Source: Codonopsis lanceolata
Taxonomy: Eukaryota; Streptophyta; Magnoliopsida; Asterales; Campanulaceae
DNA: 64,000 nt
Direction: 5' to 3'
NCBI GenBank assembly: GCA_013146195.2
Contig: CM028379.1
Span: 163,607,998-163,671,997 of the forward strand
Below the pieces are notes generated by a model that saw nothing but the letters and a program-made list of their open reading frames with translations, was not told where the DNA came from and made no database searches. Positions 46,501 through 57,449 of the stretch are shown here, in pieces. The translations under genes were made by a program, and so were the position numbers. How positions within the stretch are numbered: position 1 is the first letter of the stretch; each line of letters begins with the position of its first letter.

Positions 46501-46696
46501 GCGAGAGGACGAGGATATAGGATTGGAGGATCCGGTCCTCGAGTCATGGGTGGTAACCTTAAAAGGAGCGGATCTTCTCGTGCTTATTAGCTCCATTTGC
46601 CTGCAATTATTAGCTTTTCTTTTTTCTTGTACCATATTTTGTACATATATATTTTTTATGCAATACAATATGATTTTATATGATGCAAGGATTTAA
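43592..46696 (+). pseudogene. Plant mobile domain (PMD) gene with introns, copy B
   Basis: Exon 1 is 43592-43771 (ATG, 60 codons, GTAAGC donor). After a T-rich intron, exon 2 starts near 44787 behind an AG. The PMD core reads FDVLRGYWWDTTHTFHFSWG (about 44934-44993), then DFAAILGIPTSISR in another frame after a G7 run. A run starting KVAEDDSEIVARVAKAFLFF leads to CLRDLDHVIDYDWG and LTELYASMDRASQ (45180-45430). The 3' half includes a 175-codon open frame (45558-46085), a further exon starting FYVPADAFSTFRYHRDRR, and a last exon after CCCAG at about 46335 (VSTYKRLLRGFFSINK), stopping at 46694. Breaks: the G7 shift, a stop where copy A keeps eight more bases (45160), and a TAG after LALDT shared with copy A. 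PMD proteins MAIN/MAIL1 act in the nucleus in gene and transposon silencing; transposon-borne PMDs are of unknown function. Confidence 0.65.
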
Positions 46697-46714
46697 AATG
46701 CAGACTCAATATTT

Positions 46715-47135
46715 CATGCATAAAAGAAAGCTAGACCATTATCTAGGGGTAACAACACACTGCAATTCATGAATGGAAATTTAGGAAGATACCCCTTTAA
46801 ATTCAAAGCTTGCTTTTCTGATATTCTGCGGGGAAGAAGAGGCAGTCGCCTCTTCCTGTGCTTGATATTCCAAAATCCGGCAAGGCTATTTTTGCGTAGC
46901 CTCTGCATTTTCTTGTGATCAAACAGAATCAGCAGTGAGCGGTCGGAGCCCGAAACCAGGATACTAGGCAGGATTGGAGGATCAATAATGGAAATGCTGG
47001 CGCCACCCATAGGAGAAGTGGACGCCGCGCCAGGAAGGAGTATGGGTGGCACCCAGGCCTCTTCTTGTGTAGTCCCTGTTCATGCACTGTTCACGCACTG
47101 TGCTTAGAATTCGTCCGCTTCTTCGATTTTTTCAG
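46715..47135. other. Spacer between the PMD and DUF7745-like genes
   Basis: Non-coding; includes GCGCCACCCATAGGAGAAGT and AGTATGGGTGGCACCCAGGC, partly complementary to each other. It ends at the TATA box of the next gene. Confidence 0.4.
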
Positions 47136-47142
47136 TATAAAT
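47136..47142 (+). promoter_or_regulatory. TATA box of the DUF7745-like gene
   Basis: CAGTATAAATGGAAGG lies about 120 bp upstream of ATG 47261, with a pyrimidine-rich leader (CTCCTTCCTTCTACTCAGCC) between, the normal layout of a plant promoter and 5' UTR. Confidence 0.55.
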
Positions 47143-47260
47143 GGAAGGCTGGGGCGACATTTATTTCATCACCAGCTTGACTCCTTCCTTCTACTCAGCC
47201 TTTTGAATTCCTTTTTTGCTCAATCCCTATTTCTTTTTGTCAGATAACTTTTATCCAGAG

Positions 47261-48197
47261 ATGGCCGTACCAGCTCTTACGGCTTTGGAGATAGAAGTTT
47301 ATGAGAATGCTCTGGACTTTTGGGTCCTTTCTTTATGGGCAGATGAGTGAGATTGGTTTGAGCATATATATGGGTACCGATGTCTGCTGTCATGGCGGAC
47401 CCTTTATATTAATTGGGATATGATGCGGGGACCCTCCAGGTTCTGGTTGCCTCAGAGCCATCTTTTCAATTTTTGCATGAATGAAATGTGTTCCACTTTC
47501 GAGGAATTTTGTGCTAAGGTGGGGATGCCAGTCACTGGACCTATTGATGTGCCCTCTGCACGGAGGCGTCCTTATATGGCAATAAAGGGAGTTGTTCGGC
47601 ACGACCCGTGAAGCTACTCCGGGTTTTTACAACGGAGTAAACTTTAACTTGACCGTCCTTCCCGGTGCTTATACAGAGTACATGAAAGATGACCCAATTT
47701 ATTTGCGGCATCGACTGGCTTCTCTTTTTCTTTGCCTCGTGGGGCGGTACCTTCTGGTGGGCTCACCCGGATATATAGATGTGCGGATCGTTGACTTGGT
47801 GTTGCAGACTCGGGACCGCCGGATAAATATTATCCCGGTGATTCTGGCTGAGACTTTGTTTGGCATGGACGCCTTTGCGACTGGTGATGAGTTGTTCTCT
47901 TTCGGTAGCCTTCTCTTGATTCACATGTGGCTAGAGGAACATTTTAACTGGGTGATGGGCCCAATGCCGATAAGAGTAATGTATGATCCGACGAAGAAAG
48001 ATGTTAGATTTGACGAAGAGAGAAGGAGATTGCCTTTAGGGGATCGGAAGGAGACACAGTACCACAAACATTGCCTGGAAGGAGACACCAGCACCACGAA
48101 CATCGACGGAAGGAGACGCGTTGTAAGAGAGAGATTGAGAGTGAGGTCGCACGACAGTAAGAGAACAAAGGTTGTGAAATCAGATTGGGGGTTTTAA
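47261..48197 (+). pseudogene. DUF7745-like retroelement-associated protein, broken
   Basis: The ATG at 47261 opens MAVPALTALEIEVYENALDF but meets TGA at 47348. The same frame continues as RFWLPQSHLFNFCMNEMCST followed by FEEFCAKVGMPVTGP, to 47611. A frameshift near 47600 moves to the frame ending at 48197, with LRHRLASLFLCLVGRYLLVG, GYIDVRIVDLVLQTRD, IIPVILAETLFGMD and FGSLLLIHMWLEEHFNWV. The FW...TFEEF...G start, the P.ILAET motif and the LL..W..EHF motif match the plant DUF7745 family, which shares features with PMD proteins and is often found beside retroelements. The basic tail after 48000 (RRRVVRERLRVRSHDSKRTK) may be read-through. Function unknown. Family call is by recognition only. 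Confidence 0.55.
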
Positions 48198-48199
48198 TT

Positions 48200-49500
48200 C
48201 ATTTAGGCTAGGTTTAGGTTTTTCTATTCTATAGGTATTGCAATTTAAAAAATAAAAATCTAATTTTTTTTTTCAATAACTATTGCAATTTAGGCGCAAT
48301 TCTTCCTTCCATTTTCCCCCCCAAAAAGAACGCGACTAAAATGGGTTTCCACGTAAGGAATACATGGTGCACTTTTTAGCTTGCAACTAATTAAATTTAA
48401 TTATGTTGCAATAGTCTGTTATAGTTACCTGTTTTCTTGTAATGATATAGCTGTCAACCATCTTTCGTAGTTGAGTATTTAAGAAATAGTAATTATTCAT
48501 TGGTACAACAAGGACTGACTAGGGTGGGAGCTTAGGGAAGATTGACAGAAGTGGCGGTTGCGGAGTGGTGGTTGGGAGGGTCAGTGGGGGTGGTCAAATC
48601 TGGGTTAATGGGTGTAGACCAAGAATAGATGCAGGGTTCAGATATCAGATATGGGTTTCAGAGATGGAATTGGAGGGGGTAATGGAACGAAGGCAGAGAG
48701 AGCATGACGTGGCTGGAGCTAGAACGACTTTGTTCAGAGGTGAAGGGAGAGATGCCCAATTGGAGATATATTGGAGATGATGATGCTGGCTGGAGAAGAT
48801 GAAATCAAAGCGGAATCTCGGTGAAGAGAGGGCTGGAGAAAGAGACGATGAAGGCGATATGAGATGACGGGGTGATTTTGGCTGGAGATGGAGCAGGAAA
48901 GGTGGTCGGTGATGGTGAGAGAAAGCTCAGAGAAGGAGGAGGCTTGTTGGCTAGATCTGGAATTGAGCTTGAATATGAGATTTTGGGATGCCGTGAATGA
49001 TTCTTCTCTGTAGTTTACTGTGAAAGACAAATTGTGTGTGTGTGTGAGAAAGATAGAGAAGGATGAGCCGGATTGCATTCAAAAAAAGGAGCTAAACATT
49101 TTGGAGGACTATTGCAGATCTGTAACAACACAAACCTAAATCTGAGATGATATTGATTACTGTAAGACAAAAACATAGATGTGAGTTTTAAAACCCAGAT
49201 CTAGGTTACTTGGTCATATTGTAACAAATTGTCAGAATCTGGGATTTTTTTTTCTTTAGTTGATCGGAGATGATGGTGATGAAGAAGATGAGGGTAAAAT
49301 AGATATTTAACATAATTTAACGGTTAAACTTAACGTCCATCCAAAAATTTGGTTAACATGCAAGATAAGTCTGGTACAGTGGTCGCACCGAAAATTTCGA
49401 CGCCTCAGTGGCCTAATTGCAATTTTTGGAAAAGTATAGTGGTCCAAATATACGTTTTGCCTTTACTTTATAATTTCTTTCAGCCTCCAAAACCCTAAAA
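48200..49500. other. Unassigned stretch
   Basis: 48540-48990 is purine-rich on the plus strand (GGAGATG-like words) and gives a serine-rich open frame on the minus strand (49078-48734) with no recognisable domain. The rest has no visible structure. Confidence 0.3.
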
Positions 49501-49507
49501 ACCAAAA

Positions 49508-49530
49508 GATACTCCCTCCGTTCCGGGCAA
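49508..49530 (+). mobile_element. Stowaway-type MITE terminus
   Basis: TACTCCCTCCGTTCC, the usual Stowaway (Tc1/mariner) end, occurs here. The partner end was not located, so the element length is unknown. The mirror motif (GGATGGAGGGAGTA, AAAGGAGGGAGTA) occurs alone near 55210 and 63805. Confidence 0.5.
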
Positions 49531-49689
49531 CGAGCCTTTGTTTGAAAGTTAAAATTTGTAAGAAAATAATATTTTTAGTAGTCCAAGGTGGTCTCCCGTA
49601 AGACGGATTCTATCCAGGTTAAATAGAGCAAAATTCAGAAATCTCAATACAATCCCTTAGTTTTTTAAAATTACAGCGCCACCCCTCAT

Positions 49690-50330
49690 GTTTTCAGTAC
49701 AAAGTGTCACTTTTTACTATTAACAGTGTCACTTTTTACTATTAACAGTGTCACTTTGTAGTATAAAATATGTCATTTTTTGCTTTAGAAGTATCACTTT
49801 ATATTTTTAATAAAAATTATATTAATTTTTCCCTAAAAAAATGTTATTTTTTGGGCTTAAATGTGTCACTTTTAGCCTTAAGTGTGTTACTTTTACTTTG
49901 AAAAGTACCTCATTTTTTATAAATGAAAATAATTACGTTTAGCATTAAAGTACCACTTTATAGCATTAAAAGTATAACTTTTTAGTATTAAATGAGTTAC
50001 TTTTAACCCTAAAAGTGTCATTTTGACTTATAAATAAAAATCTTCGTTATTGATCTTAAAAGTATTACTTTTTAGAATTGAAAGTGTCACATTTTAGTAT
50101 TAAATGTATCACTTTTGACAATAACCGTTAGTTTTAAATTAACATTTTTTTAGTATTAAATGTGTCACTTTTTAGCATTAAATGTGTCATTTTTTAGTAT
50201 TAAATGTGTCACTTTTTAGTATTAAGAGTATCACTTTGTATTTTAATTAGGATTATAATAAATTCTCCTTTATAGTATCACTTCTAACCTTAAAATGCAT
50301 CACGTTTAGATTTAAATGTGTTACTTAGCA
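49690..50330 (+). repeat. Degenerate about 22-bp minisatellite (TATTAAATGTGTCACTTTTTAG)
   Basis: GTGTCACTTTTTAG and close variants recur more than 20 times at roughly 20-30 bp spacing, all in the same orientation, alternating with TATTAAA or CATTAAA. Non-coding. Confidence 0.75.
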
Positions 50331-50951
50331 TTTCGTCAAAATCTGTTAGAATCTGTCAAGAATGCATAGACAAATGAGGCTAACAGAGGGCTAATAGAGC
50401 TGACAGAGGATTAAACTGCAAGGCGTGAAAAACATAAGAATTTTGGTGACAAACCTTAAAAGTGAAGGGGCACCGAAGTAAAATGAGAAACTTCTCATTA
50501 TTGAGTAATAAAATTTAATTCCACAACTTGAGGAATTTGTTGCCAAGACCTCCACCCAAAATTTACTTATCAACTCTAAACCATTCCGGCTGAATTGTTT
50601 TTTCGATTTTTAATAACATATTGTTTATTTATTAGGATCCGTAAGATCGTCCTACAAGTTTTTGTCTAGTAGTTCATTAATTATAAAATGATATTTTTAT
50701 GTCTTGATTTTTTAAAGTTGACTTTTTAAGTAAAAAAATATTTTAAAATAGAATAATTTAGTCTTTATTCGAAAATGAAGGGAATGTATGTATATTTCAA
50801 GAAAATGTTCAATAATAAACAAAGTAATATTACGAAAATTGAAAAGAAAGTAAATGAACAAAATTACATTCTTCATCCTAATTAAACCATACCTCTGTAC
50901 AGAAGAGATAACTTACATGTATCAGTATTCATCAATCATCACTAATTATAT

Positions 50952-50957
50952 TTTATT
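50952..50957 (-). terminator. Candidate poly(A) signal of the lipase gene
   Basis: AATAAA on the minus strand, about 95 bp past the stop codon at 51049. Confidence 0.45.
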
Positions 50958-51048
50958 TTTCTATCAAAAGAAAAAGCAACCACGTTAATGTGAGATCCCC
51001 GCGGGAGCCAAGAACCTTAGGTCTACAGTACGACGCCGTAAAACATTT

Positions 51049-52344
51049 TCATAGTGCAAAATCATCGTCCTCATGATCCATCAATTCCCAAGATCCATCT
51101 TCCTGTTGTACCATTCCCTTGTTCATCACACACCACCACGAAGCCGGTACACAATATTCGTCTTTCAAAGCATTCATATGCTTATTAACAAGCTTGATGT
51201 CCCGATCAACTTCGAGCTTGAATTCTCCTTTCCCACCATGTGTTCCGGCAACCCCGTGCAAGTACGCTTCCAACGCATGCCAAGTCGACAAATTTCCGGG
51301 ACTCTTCAAGTACTTTGACTTGGTAGTATCAATAACCAGTTCTTCACCAATGTCTGAGTACCCTACGAGCGGGTACTGCGGTACAATATCTAGGGTATTA
51401 CGAATACGTAGTGTTTGTACATCCTTTTGTCCCGAAAAAACTTTCTTAAAATTAGAGTCTCCGACTCGAGGGCAAGCAAATACAAAGGCTGTCACGGGAC
51501 ATGCCTGTTTGGGCATGTCTTTAGGTTTGTTACATCCGTTTTCAACTATGTCAACCGCGTTAAGGGTTGCTATAGCCGCCCCCAAACTGTGCCCAAGTAT
51601 CGTTATGCTGATTTCCTCATCCTTGTATTTTTCAACCAGTCTTCTTACCTCCTCAAGAACCTGTATAGATTCTAGGAAAATGATCAATATTAGGGAAAAT
51701 GATCATTTTTGGTCTATAGATCGAATATGAATAAATAGTATGATGCATGAAGCTAGGCTCACCTGGTCTCTTGCGCTAGTTTCGTTGAAAGGTGATCGTG
51801 AATCCTCGGTGGTATAGATTGAATACCAACCTTGATGGATCTTAGCATCACTTTTTTCTCCAAATATTTTTGGAGCTGAAACCAAAATAAATTGTAAATC
51901 ATTAACCCATTCCAACGTCTCAACCGTACCTCTCCAAGCAATCACGATATCTCTCCTCCCCAACGCAGCCTTCCCTTCGTCCGTAGCCACCGCAACATAC
52001 CCTATCCAATTTGATTCCTTGCTCCACGCTTCCCTCGAAAAAGACTTTATGATAAACGCGTCTGGCAATGGGATTGCAGATGTCGCGTATATATATTTGG
52101 TCACGTTGTACTTGAACGGATTGCCAACGTCAAGACCCACCCTAGAGAAGAGATTTTTACGAGCGTATCTGCTACTTCCGGCATTCTTTGACGCCTTCTC
52201 GGCATTGAAAGTGTCGTAAGTTGCTTGAGCCATCTCTCCATAGTGGATGATGTATCGTCGTAGATCGATGTTCAGAGGGTCTAATAGGTGATTCCAGTTC
52301 TTCTCCCCGCTGAGAATCCTCCATTTTTTGGCTATACTATCCAT
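51049..52344 (-). CDS. Phospholipase A1-II / DAD1-like (DSEL-type) lipase, two exons
   Basis: Exon 1 is 52344-51763 (ATG, 194 codons) and ends at GACCAG with a GTGAGC donor. The 102-bp intron ends CTATACAG and exon 2 is 51660-51049. The splice joins SARDQ to VLEEVRRLVEKY in frame, exactly as in the family, giving 397 residues, a full-length size. The class 3 lipase fold has the nucleophile in GHSLG (Ser about 219), Asp at about 285 (LDIVPQYP) and His at about 322 (TWHALEAYLH). No signal peptide or transit peptide is visible, so it is probably cytosolic, as expected for the phospholipase A1-IIgamma/DSEL group, which releases fatty acids from the sn-1 position of glycerolipids. This is the only intact cellular gene in the window. 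A longer unspliced frame on exon 1 runs to 51703. Confidence 0.92.
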
Positions 52345-52395
52345 TTCAACAATATATGTCCAAATAGTAAGTTATTCTGTTGTCAAGTATGTCAT

Positions 52396-52407
52396 CTTAT
52401 TTATAAG
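52396..52407 (-). promoter_or_regulatory. Likely TATA box of the lipase gene
   Basis: CTTATAAATAAG on the minus strand, 52-63 bp upstream of the ATG. This would leave a short leader of about 25 nt. No other obvious promoter element was seen. Confidence 0.45.
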
Positions 52408-52742
52408 CCTTAGCCATGTTCATGTGCTAGAAGAGCATGGGTCGCCTCAACTTCAACGTAAAAGCAAAACTAAAAATAAAACATTAAAAATCATTTCTGT
52501 TATAACGTGGATTGACAATTTGTCAAGGATGGTATTATTCCTGGGATGACTCAATGTATGGATAGATTTAACCATATTTGCTTTGTTGCCCAATGAGTTG
52601 GAGATGTTACATCAGCAATAGCTTTTTTTTCTTTAATTTTAGTTAATTTTTGAAAATTTTTATTTATAGCTACACTTACTTATTAAAGAAGTGTGATTTT
52701 GAAGTCTCGTTTCAAAAAAGCACCCAAAAAATATATTGAAAC

Positions 52743-53076
52743 TACTTACGATTACAACCTGAAATCCGTTAATCCATCAAATTTAACCTGAAAATTACCT
52801 GACTCAAACTAACCGTTAATATTTTTTGGATCAAAACGGGTAACCCAATTCAATCCAAAATATTAATTTGTAGGGTCGGGTTAAAGTGGGTCGAACTCGT
52901 TACCCATTCGATCCAATCGTTTTTACTCTATACATACATGATTTTTTGGGGAAAATCTGGGGTAATACGGGCCAACCCGGTATAACTAGACCCGAGCCAT
53001 CTCGACATGTTTGATATTTTGGTTCTAACGGGTTTCGACCTGTTACATGTTTCAACTCACCCAATCGTCAGGCCTA
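52743..53076. mobile_element. hAT-type MITE, 334 bp, 8-bp target-site duplication
   Basis: Flanked by ATTGAAAC on both sides (52735-52742 and 53077-53084). The right end CAATCGTCAGGCCTA is the terminal motif also used by the element at 58409. The left end TACTTACGATT is a decayed version. The interior is rich in GGGT/ACCC words. No coding capacity, so it needs a transposase elsewhere. Confidence 0.7.
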
Positions 53077-53214
53077 ATTGAAACTAACCAAATGACTTGT
53101 GGATTTGAACTCGGATGGGTCATTTTTATTTTCAACCTAATAAATAACTGAGCATAAAAAACATTTCAAGAAATAATTCTCGTAAGTAATTATTTTTTGT
53201 GAAACGAACCGATA

Positions 53215-53670
53215 CATTTGTAAACAATGACCATGTTTGCTTCCTTGGCTCTCCAAATTAGATTTTTGCTGAACTGTTCCCTACCGCGCTGTTCTTTATT
53301 TTGCATGAGGTTGAATTTAAATTGGATAACGATGATTTTTTTCTCTTTGAAGGAGAAGTCTCAAAACATATTTGAGATGGGATAATCGTATGCATTTCTA
53401 CACAGTGACCATGTCTGCTTCCATGGCCATCCAAATTAGAATTCCAGCTCAGTTAAACTGAGATGAAATAAGGAGATTATTATTTTTCTTTGAAGGAGAA
53501 GTCAATACATATAGAGATGCATTTGTAAACAGTGACCATCTTTACCTCCTTCGCCCTCCAAATTAGAATTCTAGCTGAATTATTCCCTATTCCATATCTC
53601 TATTTTGAACGTGGTAATAACAATTTTTTATTCTTTCAAGGAGAAGCCAATACATATAAGATTCACGGAA
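53215..53670 (+). repeat. Three imperfect direct repeats (about 130-180 bp)
   Basis: ACAGTGACCATG-like starts with GACC at 53229, 53407 and 53534, each followed by CTCCAAATTAGAATT and later GAAGGAGAAGYCAA. Non-coding. Confidence 0.7.
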
Positions 53671-53679
53671 GTTGGGTGC

Positions 53680-54700
53680 TCAGGCCCACAACAAGTCGAC
53701 CCAAAAATCCATGAATGATGTTGATACCCAGAGGTATTGTATGATCACCTTATAAATAGAACACAATTCTCATACATACACGATGTGGGACGGGGTATTA
53801 CAGTTGGTAGGTTTCGTGGTGGTTTTAGTTCGATAAGTTGGTCTAATGTATCCCTGTCATGTTGTGGTGGCATTTCTCTTCACGATAAAAAAATTAATTA
53901 AGAAAGAAGATAAGATATCCTATCTCAAAGGCATGTTGTACCACGAGTATTGAATATCAACTGAACTTGAGCTTCTCAAGTTGACTAGTAGATGTGGAAA
54001 CAAACAAAGACGAGAGCAATGTTGCCCTCTTGCCAAACCCCGTAATTAGTTAAAAAAAATTACATCATTTTAAGTTAAATGAATAAGTATAAATGTAAAT
54101 CTGTAAGAAATATTTAAGATAGTTTCATTCATTATTGAATGAGTAATGGTAAAGTGTTGATGTAGAACAGGTTGTCAAGACTTATTTGATCAAGGTTCTA
54201 AGGAAGAGTTCGAAGTTCAGGGGGTCCAATAGCAAATTCTGAAAGTTGGTTTTGTTGGTTGTTTTCACAATTTTCCGTTAAGTTTTCGTTACGCACTAGT
54301 AGAAATCATTTAACGGTCGGTAGAACTTTAACGGAACATAACTTTTGCATCCAAAAAATTACGGGGCTCACTGCATATCAAATCGAAGCTCTCGACGAGA
54401 TTTACAAGCCACATATTGGATATAACACATGATGAGTTCGTTTTTAGCCCAAAAAACTCTGTTTAAGCATTGTTTCGGCCTTGAAAGTTTTTCGGTTTTT
54501 CATCATTTTATTTATTTATTCCTTTTATGGTTTGGTTTATTTTAGGGCATATAAATACCCTCTTAAACGTTTGTTATATAGTTTTTGATAATAAATCGAG
54601 TTTTCTTATTTTCTTGCTTTGTGCTTAAGAACCCTAAGCCATCATAGGTTTGTTTGTTAAAAATTTCTCGTGGCAAAAGTTCATTTGATCGTTCCGCTGC
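53680..54700. other. Unassigned stretch
   Basis: Contains TTATAAATAGAACAC followed by GATGTGGGACGGGGTATTAC (53750-53810), which looks like a repeat-derived promoter or terminus. A lone CACTAGTAGAAATC at 54295 resembles a CACTA end but has no partner. No gene. Confidence 0.3.
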
Positions 54701-54719
54701 GTCAAATGAATATATATAT

Positions 54720-54870
54720 TTGGGTAAAAACTTAGATAAAATTGTCTTACGGATATTTTTTGTAAGATGGATCATCATTACCGACTCATCATGTGTTAGG
54801 TTGATTTGTGAGAAAGTAAGACGCTATTTTACGAATCAAGATCCGTAAGACCGCCTTAATAAGAAAACCT
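54720..54870. repeat. Dispersed repeat, member 1
   Basis: Contains TTACGGATATTTTTTGTAAG, a CATCATGTGTTAG segment and ATCCGTAAGACCGCCTTA. Related copies, with ACGGGTATTTTTTATAATGTA and ATCGTGTATTAGTGG, lie at about 56810-56990 and 57290-57440. The TTACGG/CCGTAA edges suggest a MITE-like family with short inverted ends. Confidence 0.5.
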
Positions 54871-55460
54871 ACTCATTTGTGTGTGTGTGTGTGTAAGAAA
54901 AAATGCGTACAAGCATCCTCAGACAAAATGGAAGCATAAAGTTCTTTTTAACCATGTTCTCTATCCTTTCCTTGGATTAAAAGGTCACATTTCATTGTAT
55001 TTGCTTCTTGAAGTACAAGTGCAAAATTCTTACGACTTAAGTTATTTCAAAGAGTAATGCTAGAGCCACTTAAAGTCTTGTTTAAAATTTTTATTTTTAG
55101 GATAATATTTTTGGGACGGATGAAGTAAATTACACATCAAATCAATATTAATAATTAAGTTTTTTTTTTTAAAATTCATGTGCCAAATCAAACAAGATAA
55201 TAATTTGGGATGGAGGGAGTATATATTTTAAATGCTGGTGAATTAGTCACAAAATTAAAACATTTAGATTTCTCAAGAACTCTCTAGCTTCGTGAGGTTT
55301 GTTCATCATAATTGGACTTATAAAATTCAGAAACGTTCTTTAATAAACACGTCGTGAATCTATAAGTTGACTCCAACTCCGATCACCAACTGGACGACTT
55401 AAACAAGTCGTGCTTAAGAACTTCTTATCATGTATTATCGTTAAAATTTAAATTATTATA

Positions 55461-56427
55461 AGGGGATAATGATGACACTACAAGCCCCTTAACTTTGGCT
55501 CTATTTCACCATTGGTCCCTCAAGAAATATTCATAATAATTTCGTCCTAAAAATTTTAAATTTTCACACTATCAGTTCTTTTGATGGATGCTGTTAGTAT
55601 TTGCGTAAAGGCTAAGATGAAAATTTTCACACCTAAATTATCTCATAATTTCCAATTGAGTCCCTAAGGTTTGAAAAAAAAAACAACTAGACCTTCTTCC
55701 CTAAATTCATTTTTATCCCACCGAAATAAACAAACCGAACCAAAACATGAAAACAAATGGAAAAGATTACATATTTGCCATCAATACGAGGCTCATTTAG
55801 TCAATCATCCTGTGGAAAATTAGAGGCAACACACTTAGAGCGTAAGTGCATCACATTTCAAACAAACTACCGATTGAAGCCAAAATGAGAAATATAAAGC
55901 AAATTGATTTCAAAACCCAGGATACTAGTAACAACCACAAGCTTTTGCAAATTCAAATAACCACCATCTAAAATCATCAACTCTGAATCAATCTCATCAA
56001 TTAGTAAAAACATTTTTCACAAAACAACTCTACACTCGATTTCAATGTGAAAATGTCAAAATAAACACATTTGAATTCTTCCTCTTTTATCTTGTTTTCG
56101 TCTTCGATTTGGCTCGATCAAGGTGATTTTTCAGATCTTTGATTCCATGTTTTGGTCAGGGTTTTGTTTTATTTCAATGGAATGGAAATGAATTTAGGGA
56201 AGAAAGGTTTCTGGTCTTTTTCCAAACCTTAGGAGTTCAATCGTAAATTTTGATATAGTTTAGGTGTAGAAAAATATTTTAGCCCTTACGCAAATGCACA
56301 TGAGACAAAAATATTGATCTCGTGAAAATTTGAAAGGTTTAGAATGAAATTGTAAGAAAAAAATTCTTAAAAGACTAATGGTAAAATAGACCCAAAGTCA
56401 AGGGACTTGTAGTATCATTAGCCCTTA
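55461..56427. mobile_element. Non-autonomous element with long (about 250-bp) terminal inverted repeats
   Basis: The left end AGGGGATAATGATGACACTA and the reverse complement of the right end (AAGGGCTAATGATACTACAA) match, and similarity continues for about 250 bp (for example CTTAACTTTGGCTCTATTTC against the inverted right arm). The interior (about 55730-56180) is AT-rich and non-coding. Long TIRs suggest a Mutator-type or fold-back element; a 9-bp target-site duplication could not be fixed in the AT-rich flanks. Confidence 0.65.
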
Positions 56428-56449
56428 TTATTAGTAAACAAGCGATAAT

Positions 56450-56800
56450 ACTACTCTAATATATATATATATATAATATTGATCGATGAAACCTTCTTAT
56501 AGCAAACTTGTACCTAATTAATGATTGCACTCCCACTCCACCTATATATTATGCTGATTATATTGCCACAAAGACTACTGATAAAGACTAGCAACTTCCT
56601 TTCCTTCAAGTTACCAACAATGGATGCGATGGCAAGTCTTTGCTTAGAAGTTATTAGAAAGAAATAAAAAAAGAAGGAACAAAGGTTTGACAATTTGGAG
56701 CTTCAAATCCTTTCTACAGCCAATAGATTATTACAATTTACAAGCGAACCATAGGGCCCATCCTAGTATTCTCCGGCGTGGGGAGGAGGTTTGCATAAAA
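56450..56800. other. Unassigned AT-rich stretch
   Basis: A short (TA)n run near 56461-56477; otherwise no gene or repeat recognised. Confidence 0.3.
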
Positions 56801-56809
56801 ATTGAAAAA

Positions 56810-57440
56810 ACTTAGAAAATACAGTTTACGGGTATTTTTTATAATGTAGATCCCTTAATCTAATTCATCGTGTATTAGTGGATTGAGTCGTGAGAGAGAC
56901 TAAAAGTAGATTGAGTCGTGAGAGAGTATACTTCGCCTTATGAATTGGGATATGTCTTACAAGAAATCTACTCGCAAAAACTCATACATTTAACTTTTTT
57001 TCATCCAAAATTAAAATCAAATAAGTAGGTTTTCTGTAATACCCTCTTACATATCATAATTCATAAAACATAATCTCATGCTCCTACACGTCAGCCCACC
57101 AACACAATGATAGATTGGATCAGGGGGGATTCGTTTTACCAAAAATACCTGCATGACGGTCTTTCCTAAGTTTTTTGAATCAAATATATGGTCCATTCGT
57201 TTCAGTCAAAGAGTGCACTATACTATTTTGAGATATTTCGCTTATAAAGTTCACCTTCAAAAATTATGTTTATAATTTTCATAATTAAACACTTTAAAAA
57301 TACGATTTTACGAGTATTTTATGTAAAACACATCAATTTGACCCAATCCACTGTGTATTAGTGGGTAGAATTGCAAGAGAGTGGAGTTATGTCTTAAAAA
57401 TTAAGATTTATAAGACGATCTAACATAAGATTTACTCATT
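56810..57440. repeat. Dispersed repeat, members 2 and 3
   Basis: Two further copies of the TTACGG...TAAG-type repeat, at about 56810-56990 and 57290-57440. The first has an internal duplication of AGATTGAGTCGTGAGAGAG. The segment between (57187-57290) is similar to 63350-63420 (GAGTGCACTATACT / GAGCTCACTATACT and TCAAAAATTAT). Confidence 0.5.
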
Positions 57441-57449
57441 TTCATAACA

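Noticed and set aside
48734..49078. 114-codon minus-strand serine-rich frame
   Set aside because: No recognisable domain and strongly biased composition; more likely read-through of a purine-rich repeat.
51119..51730. 203-codon plus-strand open frame over the lipase
   Set aside because: It is the antisense shadow of exon 2, whose minus-strand frame has full family conservation and catalytic residues.
54294..54320. CACTAGTAGAAATC as a second CACTA end
   Set aside because: No subterminal repeats, no partner end, and a different sequence after the first 13 bases from the end at 12151.
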